Shown here in pieces: positions 46,461 through 58,570 of a stretch of DNA of 64,000 bases (its first letter is position 1; every line of letters starts with the position of its first letter). The stretch is from NCBI RefSeq assembly GCF_020080835.1, contig NC_058160.1:3968001-4032000 (forward strand). The letters run 5' to 3'. This DNA comes from Cotesia glomerata. Its lineage: Eukaryota > Arthropoda > Insecta > Hymenoptera > Braconidae. The notes below the pieces were generated by a model. That model was not told the origin of the DNA, ran no database searches, and worked only from the letters and a program-made list of their open reading frames with translations. A program made the position numbers and the translations under genes.

Positions 46461-46685
46461 TACACAGAAAAAAAAAATAACGATTCAAGAGAAAAATTTT
46501 TGAACCAAGAATATAATTTTGAAGGGGTTAATTGTCTTTAATCAAGACGAAAAATTCTTGAATTAAATAAAATTTCCTTAAATCAAGAAAAATTTTTTTA
46601 AGTCAAGAATTTTTCTACTCAAACCAAGAATATTGAGCTCTTCAAAAATATATACTTGATTCAAGAACATTTTTTTTCTGGGTAT
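46461..46685. mobile_element. CACAGA-type MITE
   Basis: Starts TACACAGAAAAAAAAAATAA and ends in TTTTTTTTCTGGGTA. ATTCTTGAATTAA, CTTAAATCAAG and AAACCAAGAATA words form imperfect internal hairpins. A diverged member of the family at 1578, 8603 and 48275. Confidence 0.6.
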
Positions 46686-46889
46686 GTTACATTAAAATTC
46701 ATTTTTAAATAGAGGAAATATACAGAAAAACAAAATTTACTTAAACAAAAAAAGTTTTATAAAAGACCGAAGTTATTTTTAAGCAAATTTTTCTTGAGCC
46801 AAAAAATGAATCCTTAATTTAAAATTTTTTTCTCTTCATATAATTTAATTTAATTATAAAGGACCTAAATTTATCTTGGAAAATAGGGC

Positions 46890-47083
46890 GTTTGATACTC
46901 AGCCCCCGGTTTAGTTTTTCCGTCCATTACTGTATCGATCCGTTCGACCTGCGGGACGATGACTTCGAAAGCAGTAGTCAGGTCGAGTGTTATTTCCATC
47001 TAGGTCCGGCCGCGCATGAGCCGTGGTACAATTCTCACTTTGGTCCTGGAACCGCAAAAAAAAAAAAAAAAAAAAAATATTTT
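46890..47083. other. GC-rich island ending in A-run
   Basis: About 165 bp of GC-rich, partly open sequence ends in GGAACCGC followed by about 23 A (47057-47079). The frame at 46892-47146 has a non-random composition before the A-run. A retroposed fragment or SINE with a poly(A) tail is possible; so is an exon or conserved element beside a homopolymer. No function is assigned. Confidence 0.35.
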
Positions 47084-48274
47084 CCAAAAAAACAATTTAT
47101 ATTAACTCCAAAAAAGCTATCCTTCGAATCCAAATCGTCTGTCTGAATAATTGAGTGCTTGAACTTACCGGGCAAAAAAGAACCACCAGGGTTCATTGGC
47201 CGGGATATTTGGGAGATATTTTAGAGGAGTGGATGTCGATGATCCATCCACCTTGAAAATCCTCGACAGTTACACATATGTGATGTATACTTTACCTTTT
47301 AGGTATTAAGTATGCTGCACGCATGATCCTTGATTTTTGGTTTTGTTTTCTCGGTAAGATATTTGCAGTAAGGGTGAGGGTCCCTACGGGCTGTTGGCTG
47401 CTGGTATCTCGTATCGGTCTCTGGGCCATCACGTCCAGTTAGCGTCTTGGTACGAGTGTAAGTACGAGTACAGCGCCCACTAATGTAGAATTAAAGAGCA
47501 AAAGACGAAGAGGAATGATGTCGAATTAGCAGAGACGGGATAGGACAGGATAAAGGATGAAGGATGAAGGATGAGCAGACCGAGAACCTCCACTAAAATA
47601 AAACGTCTGGACGGTTCTTACCTCCGCTCGCTCCTTCTTTCTCTCAATCACCCTGCTCGCTCATCCGTACCTGTAGATATATACATACATGTTATGTGTG
47701 ATTATCTTACTGAAGTGTGCAGAAAAAGGTGGAGGGGGCCCAAATAACTTTGAAAGGTAAACGACTTCTATATTCCACGGTAAGCGACGCCAGATACAGA
47801 GTCATCACCCAGCTACGTCCGAGAAATCCAGACTCTCTTGTATTTTATACTATATGTTCTGGATAGAATGAAAAATTCTATTCGGCCACACCTGAGGTGG
47901 AAGATAGATTTTTTAGAAAATTTATCATAAATTATTTTACTTTAAATTATTCCGAAATTTATTTATGATTTTTTTTTATGATCTGCTATTTTATGGATTA
48001 AAATTGAGAAATGATTAATTTAATATCATTATTGTAATAATTTAGTGGTGAAAAATAAAATTTCGAGGTTGCATAAAATGAACAAATTGTTTGCAAAAAT
48101 AAAAGCGATGATTCTGCTTATTTGGTCATGCTAGCTCAACAGAAGTTAATTCAAATTTCAACCTCTATAAAATTATTAAAAATAAAAGTATTATTGGTAA
48201 AATTTAAAAGAGCTTTATGAGCTTTAACATCAATTTTTTAGAATTGAACTAATCTCTTTTAAATGAAAAGTACA
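47084..48274. other. non-coding stretch
   Basis: Moderately GC-rich to about 47830, with GGATGAA short repeats near 47553-47575, then AT-rich. No open frame of note and no RNA gene recognised. Confidence 0.45.
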
Positions 48275-48516
48275 CACTGATAAAAAAAATTGATTTGACT
48301 CAAGAGCCAAACTCTTGAACCAAGAATTCCATTTTGAAGAAAATGATTTTCTTGAGTCAAGAGAATAAATTCTTGAGCTGAGAAATTATTCTTGGTCTAA
48401 GAAAATTTTCTTGAGTCAAGAATTTATTCTCTTGACTCAAGAAAATCATTTTCTTCAAAATGGAATTCTTGGTTCAAAAGTTTGACTCTTGAGTCAAGTC
48501 AATTTTTTTATCAGTG
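48275..48516. mobile_element. 242-bp hairpin MITE (CACTGATAAAAAAA family), copy 2
   Basis: Near-identical to 8605-8843 across its length. The ends are CACTGATAAAAAAA and TTTTTTTATCAGTG and the whole element is one imperfect palindrome. It is followed directly by CACTGATAAAAAAATTATTG, the start of another family member or remnant. Confidence 0.85.
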
Positions 48517-49560
48517 CACTGATAAAAAAATTATTGAGCAAAGAAAAATTTACTTTAATCAAAAATTTTTTTATAAACGTTAAAATATCAAATTGAATGC
48601 TAATTATTACAGATACAAAAAAATTGTTAAACACAGTGTTTGTCCAAAATTACATTTTCAATTAAAAAAAAATTTTTGTTAACATGTCTAAGCGCGTCAC
48701 TAAAATTGAAAGAATTGAAGCGTTAAAAATATATAGAAATTTAATTTTAAACATAAACTGATTTTAAACATAAAAAAAAATAAATGTATCACAATTCCAT
48801 CAATAATTTCCAGCACTTAACCACGTCAAATAGAGAACCCACTAATTAAAAAAAATGAAATATTCAGTAGTTCACACCACATTTTTTTTTACGTGTACTG
48901 ATTGTAGTCAATTACCATTATAATTATCGGGATATTTAATATAAATATATTAACACTTTATTGCGTCAAACAAGTGTTTTTTAATTGTCATATTTACCTA
49001 CTTATAAATTAGTTGATTTATCGATGACTTGATCAATTAACGATTATAAATTTAATATAAATATTTACATACGTATGTTTTGTGTTATTACGTTAATAAT
49101 ATATATGTATATACATATATAGAATATAAATATATAATTTATAAAATATTATTATTACATATATTATATATATGATATGATTTATGGTGTGCTCAATGCA
49201 CATTTAACATTTTATTAATTTATAGATGAACATGTACACGCAATCGATTTAAATGTAAACTCATATCACCGACATGTTTCTCTTTTTATTACAATATTAT
49301 TATTATGATTATATACTTATATTAGAGAAATATGTTATGTTGCATATTCCGGTTTTCGGACGGTATAATAAGAACCCACATATGTTAATACGCGTAGTTG
49401 AGGCAATTTTAACAGGTGGGTGAGTAATTCTGTATTGAGACATAATAATAATTATTTAAATTATCAATATGAAAAAACATTAGACATATTTTTTATTGAG
49501 ATATTTTTAAACGTTCGATCATAATAATAATAATAATAATAATTTTTAAACATATCTAGA

Positions 49561-49596
<36 letters not shown>

Positions 49597-52500
49597 TTCA
49601 TTATTATAAAACAGACACAAGTGTAAGACAATTCATTAAACATCGAATCTGTTTGAAAAAAAAAAAAAAAAAAAAAAAAAATGAAATTGACTTTAGTTTT
49701 TGTTTAAATAGCGACAACTGTTATAAATTTATTTTCACTATCGTTATCTCGGAATTTAATTACTAAAAAATTATTAATATATTAATTAAATACACGTATA
49801 GGTGTATCAATATAGATTACATACAGCTTAATCGTTATCTTCAGACAAAATTTTACACAAGAGGCGACTAATTGTCATTACACTGAGAAAAAATACACGG
49901 TGGGTAAATATTTTTTTAACAGGCGTTATTTTCTTTTAATTATTAATATATTTTGTTTGGAATGAACAATATTTTTTAAAGGACAGCTGGGTAATTAGAT
50001 GGCCTGCCGTATTAACATTCGGTCAAGGAAAGTATGAATTAAATTTTTTTAAGATTTTCTTCTTATGACTGGGTTTGCAAAAAATAAATATCATCGTCAT
50101 CGGCAGGTAGATTATATATTTATTTGGTTATGTTAATTTGAATTTTTAATGTAAAATTAAATCGGTAGTTTTTAAATTAATAAAAATAATTTCAAGTTTT
50201 AAGTGAAAAATTTATTTTTCTTACAAATTCTAAACAAGGAAAAAATTTAAAGATAAGAAAGTTTTTTTTTTTTTTTTTTTTTTTTTTAAATAAAATTAGC
50301 AGTAAAAAAAATTTTAAAGAAAAAACTAGACACTGAGCGTATTTTTACTTATTGCGCTCTTCCTTTCGTTTAAAAAAAAAAAAAAAATTCGTCAGTGTAA
50401 ATTTAGAAAAAAATTCCTCAAACAAAATTGCTTTCAAACAAACCAATAATTCTATAAAACGATTTTTTCACTCTAAAATGACAGTGAATCCATTTTAAAA
50501 AACAACAATTGTAATATAAAGCCTTGACCGGTCAGTTGTTTATCAGTAAAAAATAAAAAAAAATATAAAATCTTATAGAATATTAGTTTGAGGCATCTTG
50601 AGACTCGAGACTCGTTCCTTAAAGATCTCTGTTGCTCAATCATTGATATTTTTAGATCATTCTGCGAATCGACTCCGTTAAATAAATGTACTTTATTTTC
50701 ATATGCTGGCTCGCTTGTAAATTTTAAATAAAAGATAAATAGCTATCTCCCAGCTATTACTCACACGTAATACATAATACAATACGCATAATTTATCCAT
50801 TCAATTATAAAAACTCCACGATTATATTTTCAGCTTAACACTAAAAAAATCTCTTTTTATCATCCGCTAAAAAATAAAGCCTACACTGTGTTATTAGGAA
50901 GAGTGATAGACGCGAGAAAGGGGAATAAAATGTTACTTGTTCTTTAATAATATAAAAGCAATACAAAGTACAATACACAAGCTCAAGGTGAATTTATAGA
51001 ACTCTCCAACCGAGGGAGATTATTTCTGGAGCCGAAACCCACCAGCTTATTCTCTCTGTACTTAGATTACTTTTCGTACATTACATTAAATTTGTATAAT
51101 TAAGAAGGAAATTAGTTTAGAGAAATAAACACATAATATGCTTTTTATTTTAATAGTTTTTTATCTTTTTACTGAACGAGCTGGGAAAATTTTTACTATA
51201 TTTCAATTTCCTTCAAATCTAATTCGAGAAATAAATCAAATTATTTAAAAAATTGACAATTTCATCTTAAAAATTGTATTAAACATTTTTTTAATTACGA
51301 TATTATTATTATCAATAATATAATTGAATAAAAGAATGATTAATCAAGAAGTTAGTGTAAAAAAAAATGCCTTTCTTCTAATTTTCATAAAATGGAAGAT
51401 AAAATATTTAATTCAAAACATTAAAATAAAATTTTAATCAATAAAAACTTTTTTGACATAAATAATAATAATCTAATTTTTTTTATAAAATTGAGGAAAA
51501 TAAATAAAATTTAAATTCAGTTAATAAAATATTTTCTCACTGAAATTTATACTGTCATTAAAGTTATTGCATAAATGTTTGATGCATCGACAATATGTCA
51601 CTTATCTTGAAATTAATAATAATGAAACCGAGTTGAACTAAAATAGTATAATAGCTACAATTGAATGATGTCCACTATACGTATTATAGACAAGATAATA
51701 ACGTCATAGTTATTACATATTATCTATGTCTATTGTCAATGCACTACCACTACATAAATACACTTCTATATATTTATACATCTATCTATCTTGGCGTATA
51801 CATTTTATATATAATAATATCACAGATGTATACGTAGGCCACCATTGAGACCTGACCTACTTCAAGGCGCGCACGCTTGGTTCGTTCCGCCCTTCCATTT
51901 CTATCCCCTGGTCCCTCAGATCCCTCCGACTCTGTTAACTCTTTTATTTCATTTTATTTTATTTATTTTATTAGCTACTATATAACTATATGACTACCAA
52001 CTGCTACTGCACCGCTACTACTCTTGTTAATATTTACTTTCTTCTCTATCTTCTACATTCGATCTTCCCTCCTCTTTCCCTATTTAATTATATCCTTAGT
52101 TTAGGGTCTTTATTCGCGATTAGATCGCGGCCCCAAATTGCCGCCGGGTTTAAAATTTTTTTTTTTTTAGTTTCGGTGCAAAATTTCGGATTTTCTATTC
52201 TATCATCCTTTATATTGATTATTTATTATTAAAAAAATTTATTGAACAATCAATTTTATCTATTTTTTTTTTGTATTGCCCGAAATCGCCAGAAGGCAGC
52301 GCGACACTAAACTTTTATAAAGATATTCAATTGGTTTTAAAAAAAGCGGGCTATTTAAAATTTCACTAAAATATAAATTAAGCATTAATATTTTTTGACA
52401 AAAAAAAATTGAGAATAATTTTTTTTAATCATTTATTTATTCATATTTTGAGTATATACAAAAAAAATTTTTAATTTCTAGACTAGAATTTTTAATGTTA

Positions 52501-53714
52501 AAATTCTTAAATTTTTTATAAAAGAAGTTTGTAAATTTTTTTTCAGATTTTCTAAAATATTTTTTTAATACTCATGATATAAATTAAAAAAAATATATAT
52601 ATAATTAGATCTAATAAAAACGAACGATTGACAAATTTTTAACAGTCCGTAAAAACCGAAAATTAACAATCTCAGTAATTATAAAACAATTTGAAAATAA
52701 AAAATAAAATTTATCAAAGTTCTATTTCGTGTTAAAAAAACCATCAGTCATGTGTCGTGTGTTAAATTAAATTTATTGTGTCAAACAATTTATTACGAAC
52801 AAGTAGGATAAATATATATATATATATATAAACTAGAGTAAATAATAAAGTATAAATAAATGAAATAAAAAAAAGTGTAAATATACATTTACAAGTGGAC
52901 TACTCAGTACGTAGACAGTTTAGTTGTTATTGTTGTTGTTGCGCAAATTTACAGAATGTATATTATTACGGAGGTCATGGGGTCAGATCTGGGTTAGATG
53001 AGGTCGCGTATAAACTCCGTAAACGTATACATTGTCAACAAAATTAATTACAACTATGGGCGTTGAATTGTCCGTTTTCAGCGGTCACTTTATTCCCGCT
53101 CAAACTCGAAGATTATTTTTATAAAATAATTACAGATCAATGGACGCAATATGCTCGACTTTAAATCGATAATTGTACCTTGGTAATTATCGTCGGTTAT
53201 TATTGCATTGAGTGACTCAAGTATTGTCTTCTAATTTAAGTTTTACGATCTTGTTTTTTTTTTATTTTCCTTAAAAAACATCATCTTTAATTAGAGTTCA
53301 GAGGTTGTTATTATTGAAGAAATATAAAAGTATTTAAGGATATTACGATTGTAATTGGTTCTATCCATAATTAGATGGAATTTTTGTCATCAAACTTTGA
53401 AGAGCGATAAAGAAAATAAATGTGTTTTATTCCGTGAGTTTAATGATTGATAATTTATGGGTTCATTTTACCCACTTTCTGGTAGATAAAAATGGTGAAT
53501 GTAAATATGTACTTTTCTGTTCAGTGAATGCAATCCGGTTTTCAATCTTTAAGTATCTCAATTATTAGTTTACATACTTATTTAATATTCTTGTCTGAAT
53601 TATTTTTGTATTAAGTAAAAATTTATTACTTTTTAATAATAATATATTTTAAAAATTTTGTAACTTTATTATTATTATTGTTATTATTTAAAACTTTAAA
53701 AAAATTTTATAGAA
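48517..53714. other. non-coding AT-rich stretch
   Basis: No gene. It contains A or T homopolymer tracts of about 20 or more (49657-49681, 50262-50287) and TA runs (49105-49175, 52808-52830). A GC-richer patch lies at about 51835-51930. GTTATTGTTGTTGTTG occurs near 52925. The frame at 51990-52232 shows no domain or splice context. Confidence 0.5.
49525..49605. repeat. inverted trinucleotide arrays, second instance
   Basis: (AAT)7, a short spacer, then (ATT)10, the same head-to-head design as at 11036-11225 on a smaller scale. Confidence 0.75.
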
Positions 53715-53880
53715 CACAGTAAAAAATTTTGCGTCATTGCGTCAAAAAACTTAGTGTTGAAAATTATTGTGTAAAATATTTAACACTTTTATGTGTAAAT
53801 TTAAAATTTATTCTGTTAAATCAACACAAAAAAGTGTTACATACTCAACATAAAAATTTTTAACACAATTTTTTACTGTG
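53715..53880. mobile_element. 166-bp CACAGTAAAAAATTTTG inverted-repeat MITE
   Basis: Left end CACAGTAAAAAATTTTG, right end CAATTTTTTACTGTG. Internal AACACTTTT and AAAAGTGTT words pair as well. No coding capacity. Confidence 0.65.
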
Positions 53881-55134
53881 AATTATTAAATTTTATATAA
53901 AAAAATAAAATTCCATAAAATCAACTACCAAAGTTCAGTCTAAAGATAAACACCTAAACATATTTTTATTATTGTCTAAAAAAAGAAACATTAATTCCCG
54001 GATTTTCCCAATTAATTTCTAAAAGTTAGTCTTCAATATTCCTCCATTTATTTGCTCAAAAAAAAGCAAATAAATAGACACTTGTTGCAGAAAAATAGTT
54101 ATAAAAAGAATTCAATTTCCGGTGACTCCCTTGTATATTATTTCTCATAAACTATTTTATTAGTATCAAGCGGAGATATTTATCCACTCTGTTGATGTCA
54201 ATAATTGCATCCATGAACACTCCGGTATAAGTATATTAGTGTGGAAGTAAATAGCGTGTTATTTGCCCAAAAAGATGATGCTGATACGGCGGGCTTTGGA
54301 CCATAATTTGTGGTGGAAGCCCGGCTTCAGCTAATCTATTATTACGTTGGATGTGTGTGTAACACATTATCCATCATATATATATATATATATATAGATG
54401 TAATATAAACATAAATATATGTATAACAAACTGGATGCGCCTCTACTTAAAGTGCATTAGCTAAGGTACATCGTCCTCTGAAAAATAAAAACTAAAAAAT
54501 CCCGCGTTATTTTTTTTCATTACAGATACGCAAAAGTATTTTCGTTACTTGTTCGCCAATTGGTTACATAAATCGCTATCAAATTAAATGGGCTGTGAAT
54601 TTAAAAACTCTTTGGCCTGAGAAGCTATTAATCATCCACGTAAAAATTAATCAGCCGGAGTGGGGGGATAAGAAACATACGAAATACGAAAAACTCGAGC
54701 AAGTACCCTGAGAACACTTACATATTGTCCTAGGTGTTACAATAGCCACCATGTGTATAAATAGCCGGGTCGTTAATTGTTAATATCGTTAGTTAATGAT
54801 TTGGACTGATAGCAAGCGCATCTATGCGTTGAAATTATTATTTTTTTTTTTTTTTTTAATTACTCGTAAGTTTATAGTTTGACATTATGGAATTGAAGAA
54901 AAATTGTGATGTTATTCAATGGAAATAATTTTTTAAGTCAAAATTATGAATAAACTTTTAATATGAGTGTGTTTTTTTCCTACTTCTTCTTTACACTTTT
55001 TTGGAACTGATGTGCGGAAAAAAATATTCTTAGCAAGTAATAAAATAACTATTAAATATTAATCATTTTATGTAGTGATATTTTTATTTTACTATTTATT
55101 ATTTAAAAGTTAAAGTTAAAAATTGACTAATTTA
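53881..55134. other. non-coding stretch
   Basis: AT-rich, with an (AT)n run near 54378-54396 and a T17 tract near 54840. GC-richer, possibly conserved, sequence lies around 54230-54320 and 54640-54800. No gene seen. Confidence 0.45.
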
Positions 55135-55328
55135 ATTTTTTTCGTATAAATTTTTACGGAATTTTTAAAGTTGATTCACTGACAAAAAAAATTTCAAAAT
55201 TCTTTGAATTTTTAAAATTTATTCAAGAATTTTTTTTCTATTTAAGACGATAAATTAAAAAAAAAAAATGATCTTCTTGAATAAAGATTTTTTCTCTCAA
55301 ATTTTTTCACAGCATTAATTTAATTATA

Positions 55329-55980
55329 CACTGATAGAAGGATTTATTAACTATTAATAATTTAATTTATTTGAAGACAATTATTTAATTTATTAAATTT
55401 TAATAAATATTTTTTAACATTCAATAAATATTTATTTAGGAGGAAAGTACATTTATTAATAGTTAATAAGTATTTATTAATAGTTAACAAATATTTATTA
55501 ACAGTTAATAAATATTTTGTTGAGTGAATTTGTTTCGCTTGCAATGTCATATGATATGAAGATTGCTTATAAACAAAAATCATCTTTATAAATTATTTGC
55601 ATTAATTATATTACATTATAATAACGTTTATTGTAAAATACCAAATTCTATCACAGCTCATAATTATCTTTTATATTTTTAAATATTAAAAACGTTAATT
55701 TATTTAGTGAATTTAATTATTATCACGTATTCTAGCTGTAGGGTTATAAAAAGTGTCAAAAGAAAATTGCTATTTTTGCTTTTTATTTTAAATAAATATT
55801 TGTTAACAGTTAACAAATATTCATTAACCATTAATAAATATTTATTAACATTTAATAAATCGTATTTAATAAATAATTTATTAACTGTTAATAAATATTT
55901 ATTAAATCCTATGATGTTAAAAAATCATTTATTAACAGTTAATAAAGTTTATTAAATATAAACAAATCCTTCTATCATTG
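55329..55980. mobile_element. 652-bp CACTGATAGAAGG MITE with TTAATAAATATT palindromes
   Basis: Ends CACTGATAGAAGGATTTATT and AATCCTTCTATCATTG, with TA on each side. The empty site in the neighbouring unit (TTATACAATTAAAT near 56460) has a single TA, which directly supports a TA target duplication. The flanks inside are arrays of TTATTAACAGTTAATAAATA-like palindromes. The open frames over it are repeat artefacts. Confidence 0.85.
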
Positions 55981-56193
55981 TACAATTAAATTTTCTTTTA
56001 ACTGTTTAAAAAAAAATTTTTTTTTAATTCTGAAGTTCTTAAAACTCAAACTTATTTTTTTTTGTATAAATTTTTACGGAATTTTTAAAGTTGATTCACT
56101 GACAAAAAAAATTTCAAAATTCTTTGAATAGAATTTTTAAAATTTATTCAAGAATTTTTTTTCTATTCAAGACGATAAATCTTTAAAATAGTA

Positions 56194-56402
56194 TATTACA
56201 CACCTAGGGGAAGTAAAGTAGAAACCAGATCACATGTAATTGTTGGCCGAGGCGAAGCCGAGGTCAACAAACATGTGATCTGAGGCTTCTTATTTACTTC
56301 CCGAGGAGTGTATACTAATTTTTGTCCGGCGAAGGCGGAAAGCGGCAACTTAGTTTAGCGCATCGGGACGAAAGTTGCCACTTTCCGCCCGGAGGGCAAA
56401 AA
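56194..56402. mobile_element. GC-rich double-hairpin element, copy 2
   Basis: Nearly identical to 6134-6343. Here the insertion is proven by the uninterrupted sequence in unit 1 near 55255-55270 (GATAAATTAAAAAA...ATGATCTTC). The arms of both hairpins are preserved although the loop bases differ slightly (GCGCATCGGG versus GCGCAGCGGG). Confidence 0.8.
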
Positions 56403-56520
56403 TGATCTTCTTAAATAAAGATTTTTTCTCTCAAATTTTTTCACAGCATTAATTTACTTATACAATTAAATTTTCTTTTAACTGTTTAAAAAAATTTTTT
56501 TAAATTCTGAAGTTCTTAAA

Positions 56521-57592
56521 ACTCAAATTCTTTTACAATAAATTTTTTTGTAATCACTTATTTTAAACTCATTAAAAATTACTTTATAATTTCTGTATTT
56601 CTTTTTTATTAAATCATAATTTTTACTTTTTTAATCAATTATCTATTTTTACACAATCGTTACAATTCAGAAATACAGAATAATCATTAAAAGTAATAAC
56701 AAGTAGTTGATCGTAAAAGTGAAACGTATATGCAGATATTACCTGTAATAACTTTCTACCAAATCGGAAAATAATTGCCACTAGGCCTAACCGCAACGTA
56801 TCGAGTATAATAATTCAATATAATAATAAGAAGACGAATTAATAAAATAAAGAGCTGGAGGATAATAAATTGAGTAGGTAGCTGGTAGCTGTTGCACGTT
56901 TAGATTGTCTGGTGGCTGGCATTGAGATTGAGAGGTATTATACATCTATATCTATATCTACCCATAATAACAACATATATATATTCAAGACTCAATACTC
57001 TATACTATATACTATATACTATGACTATGTAATGCCAGTGGGACAGTGAAAGGCGACCTAGACCAAGTCTCTACCACCTGAGCAGAACTGCAACCTGCTT
57101 GCTGATTAGATGTACTCTGCTCTACCATTTAAATTTACATTTACATTTATAATCTAATTTATTATCAAGATAGAAGCGACAAACTGAGAGCTTCACTTTA
57201 TATTATTTGTTGAATTATTAATTAATTAGTATTATTATTTATTGTTGTTGTTATATTATACTTGATTTAATATAAACAGGTTTATCGTAAACTATTAATA
57301 CTATTGTCCCTGATAACCCGCGGTGAATGATGTGAGAGGTGATTTCACTCTCAACTCACTTTCGATTCAACTTATTACTATCACTATCACTGTCGCTATT
57401 TATCTTCGCTCGCTAAAAATGAGGCTGCGGTAATTGTAGTCAGTAGACAATGAAAAGTAGAAAACTCTTTAAGCTTTCTGTTTTTAAAAAAAAAGTCATT
57501 AATTTTTTTGTGTAATAATGTAGTAAAGAGTTATACATTTACAAGGTCCAAAAAGATGATTTTTTTTGGAGAGGATTTTTAATTAATTAATA
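56521..57592. other. non-coding stretch
   Basis: AT-rich with a GC-richer part at about 56880-57130 and TATAC repeats near 57000. A 5' UTR exon for the downstream transporter could lie here, but nothing marks one. Confidence 0.4.
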
Positions 57593-58205
57593 TGAAAATT
57601 GATATACATATATTGGAGATTTTGAACTTTATTAATAAGTTCTTTTTTTAACAAATTATGATTTTTTTTAGATCCTGTAGACGATTTTCGAAGGTTTCGT
57701 TAAAAAGGTTACTTGAAAAAAGATATCTTCGGTTTGAATAATCAAAATTAAAAAATCTAAAAAAAATCAATTAATATAAGACATTATTTAGCGATTAACC
57801 GAAGGAATTATCAAAATATCTATTTTTAACAAATTAGCGGGTTGACAAAAAAGTTCACTTTTGATTTTCAATCAAAATTTTAGCGTTAAATTGTTTATAA
57901 AAATATAAAATATTTCCGGAATTATTAATCCTTGAGTCAATTACTATAAAATAGAGTCAAAAAAATTGTTTCAAAATTAGAGACAGTTTTAAGAAAAAAA
58001 TATTCAAAATTTTTGGCCTCAGCCCCATTTTTGTGCGATACGCTCCGAAAAGGATTTACAAAAATCTTCATAACTTTGAAAATACTTGTCCGACTGACAT
58101 TAAATTTTCTGTTTATATACTTCAATATACTTCAATATATGTTAATTACAAAAACTAAATAAAAAAAATGATTGATTTGTTATAAATTCTAACTGCGCAT
58201 AGCCC
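57593..58205 (+). mobile_element. dispersed repeat X, copy 3
   Basis: TTGATATACATATATTGG, TAGATCCTGTAGACGATTTT, GGCGATTAACCGAAG-like and CTTGTCCGACTGACATTAAA blocks align with copies 1 and 2. It ends near CTAACTGCG. A partial repeat of its 3' part follows at about 58400-58490. Confidence 0.6.
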
Positions 58206-58570
58206 CTTAATTATTACAAACAAACTTACTTAAAATTAGAAAGGTTATATTATAATACAAACAAACAAAGTATATTTTTAATTATGGCACATGTTTTTCT
58301 ATTAATAAACAAATTTAATTATAATAAATCATAATATTAATGATTATTAATAATAATAAATGTATGTATAATTACAAAATACGCAATTAGTTACTCCGAG
58401 AAGGCTTTACAAAAATCCTTATAACTTTTAAAATACTTGTCCAATTAACATAAAATTTTCTATGAAGATACTTATATATATGTAGATTAAAAAAATGAAA
58501 AAAAAAATTGAATTTTTTGAAATTCTGGGTGCGAATGATTTAATTTAATTAAATGTTTATCTTTTTTCAG

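Larger units (their letters stand above)
55135..56520. repeat. tandem duplication, each unit carrying a different insertion
   Basis: Unit 1 (about 55135-56070) and unit 2 (about 56071-56520) share the blocks TTTTTACGGAATTTTTAAAG, GTTGATTCACTGACAAAAAA, ATTCTTTGAAT, CAGCATTAATTTA and CAATTAAATTTTCTTTTAAC in order. Unit 1 is interrupted at 55329-55980 and unit 2 at 56194-56402, at different places. Each unit is therefore the empty-site reference for the other's insertion. Confidence 0.8.

Noticed and set aside
55707..55955. Open frame with LLTVNKYLL repeats
   Set aside because: It is a translation of the TTAATAAATATT palindromic array of the MITE; a mirrored frame exists on the other strand at 55362-55583.
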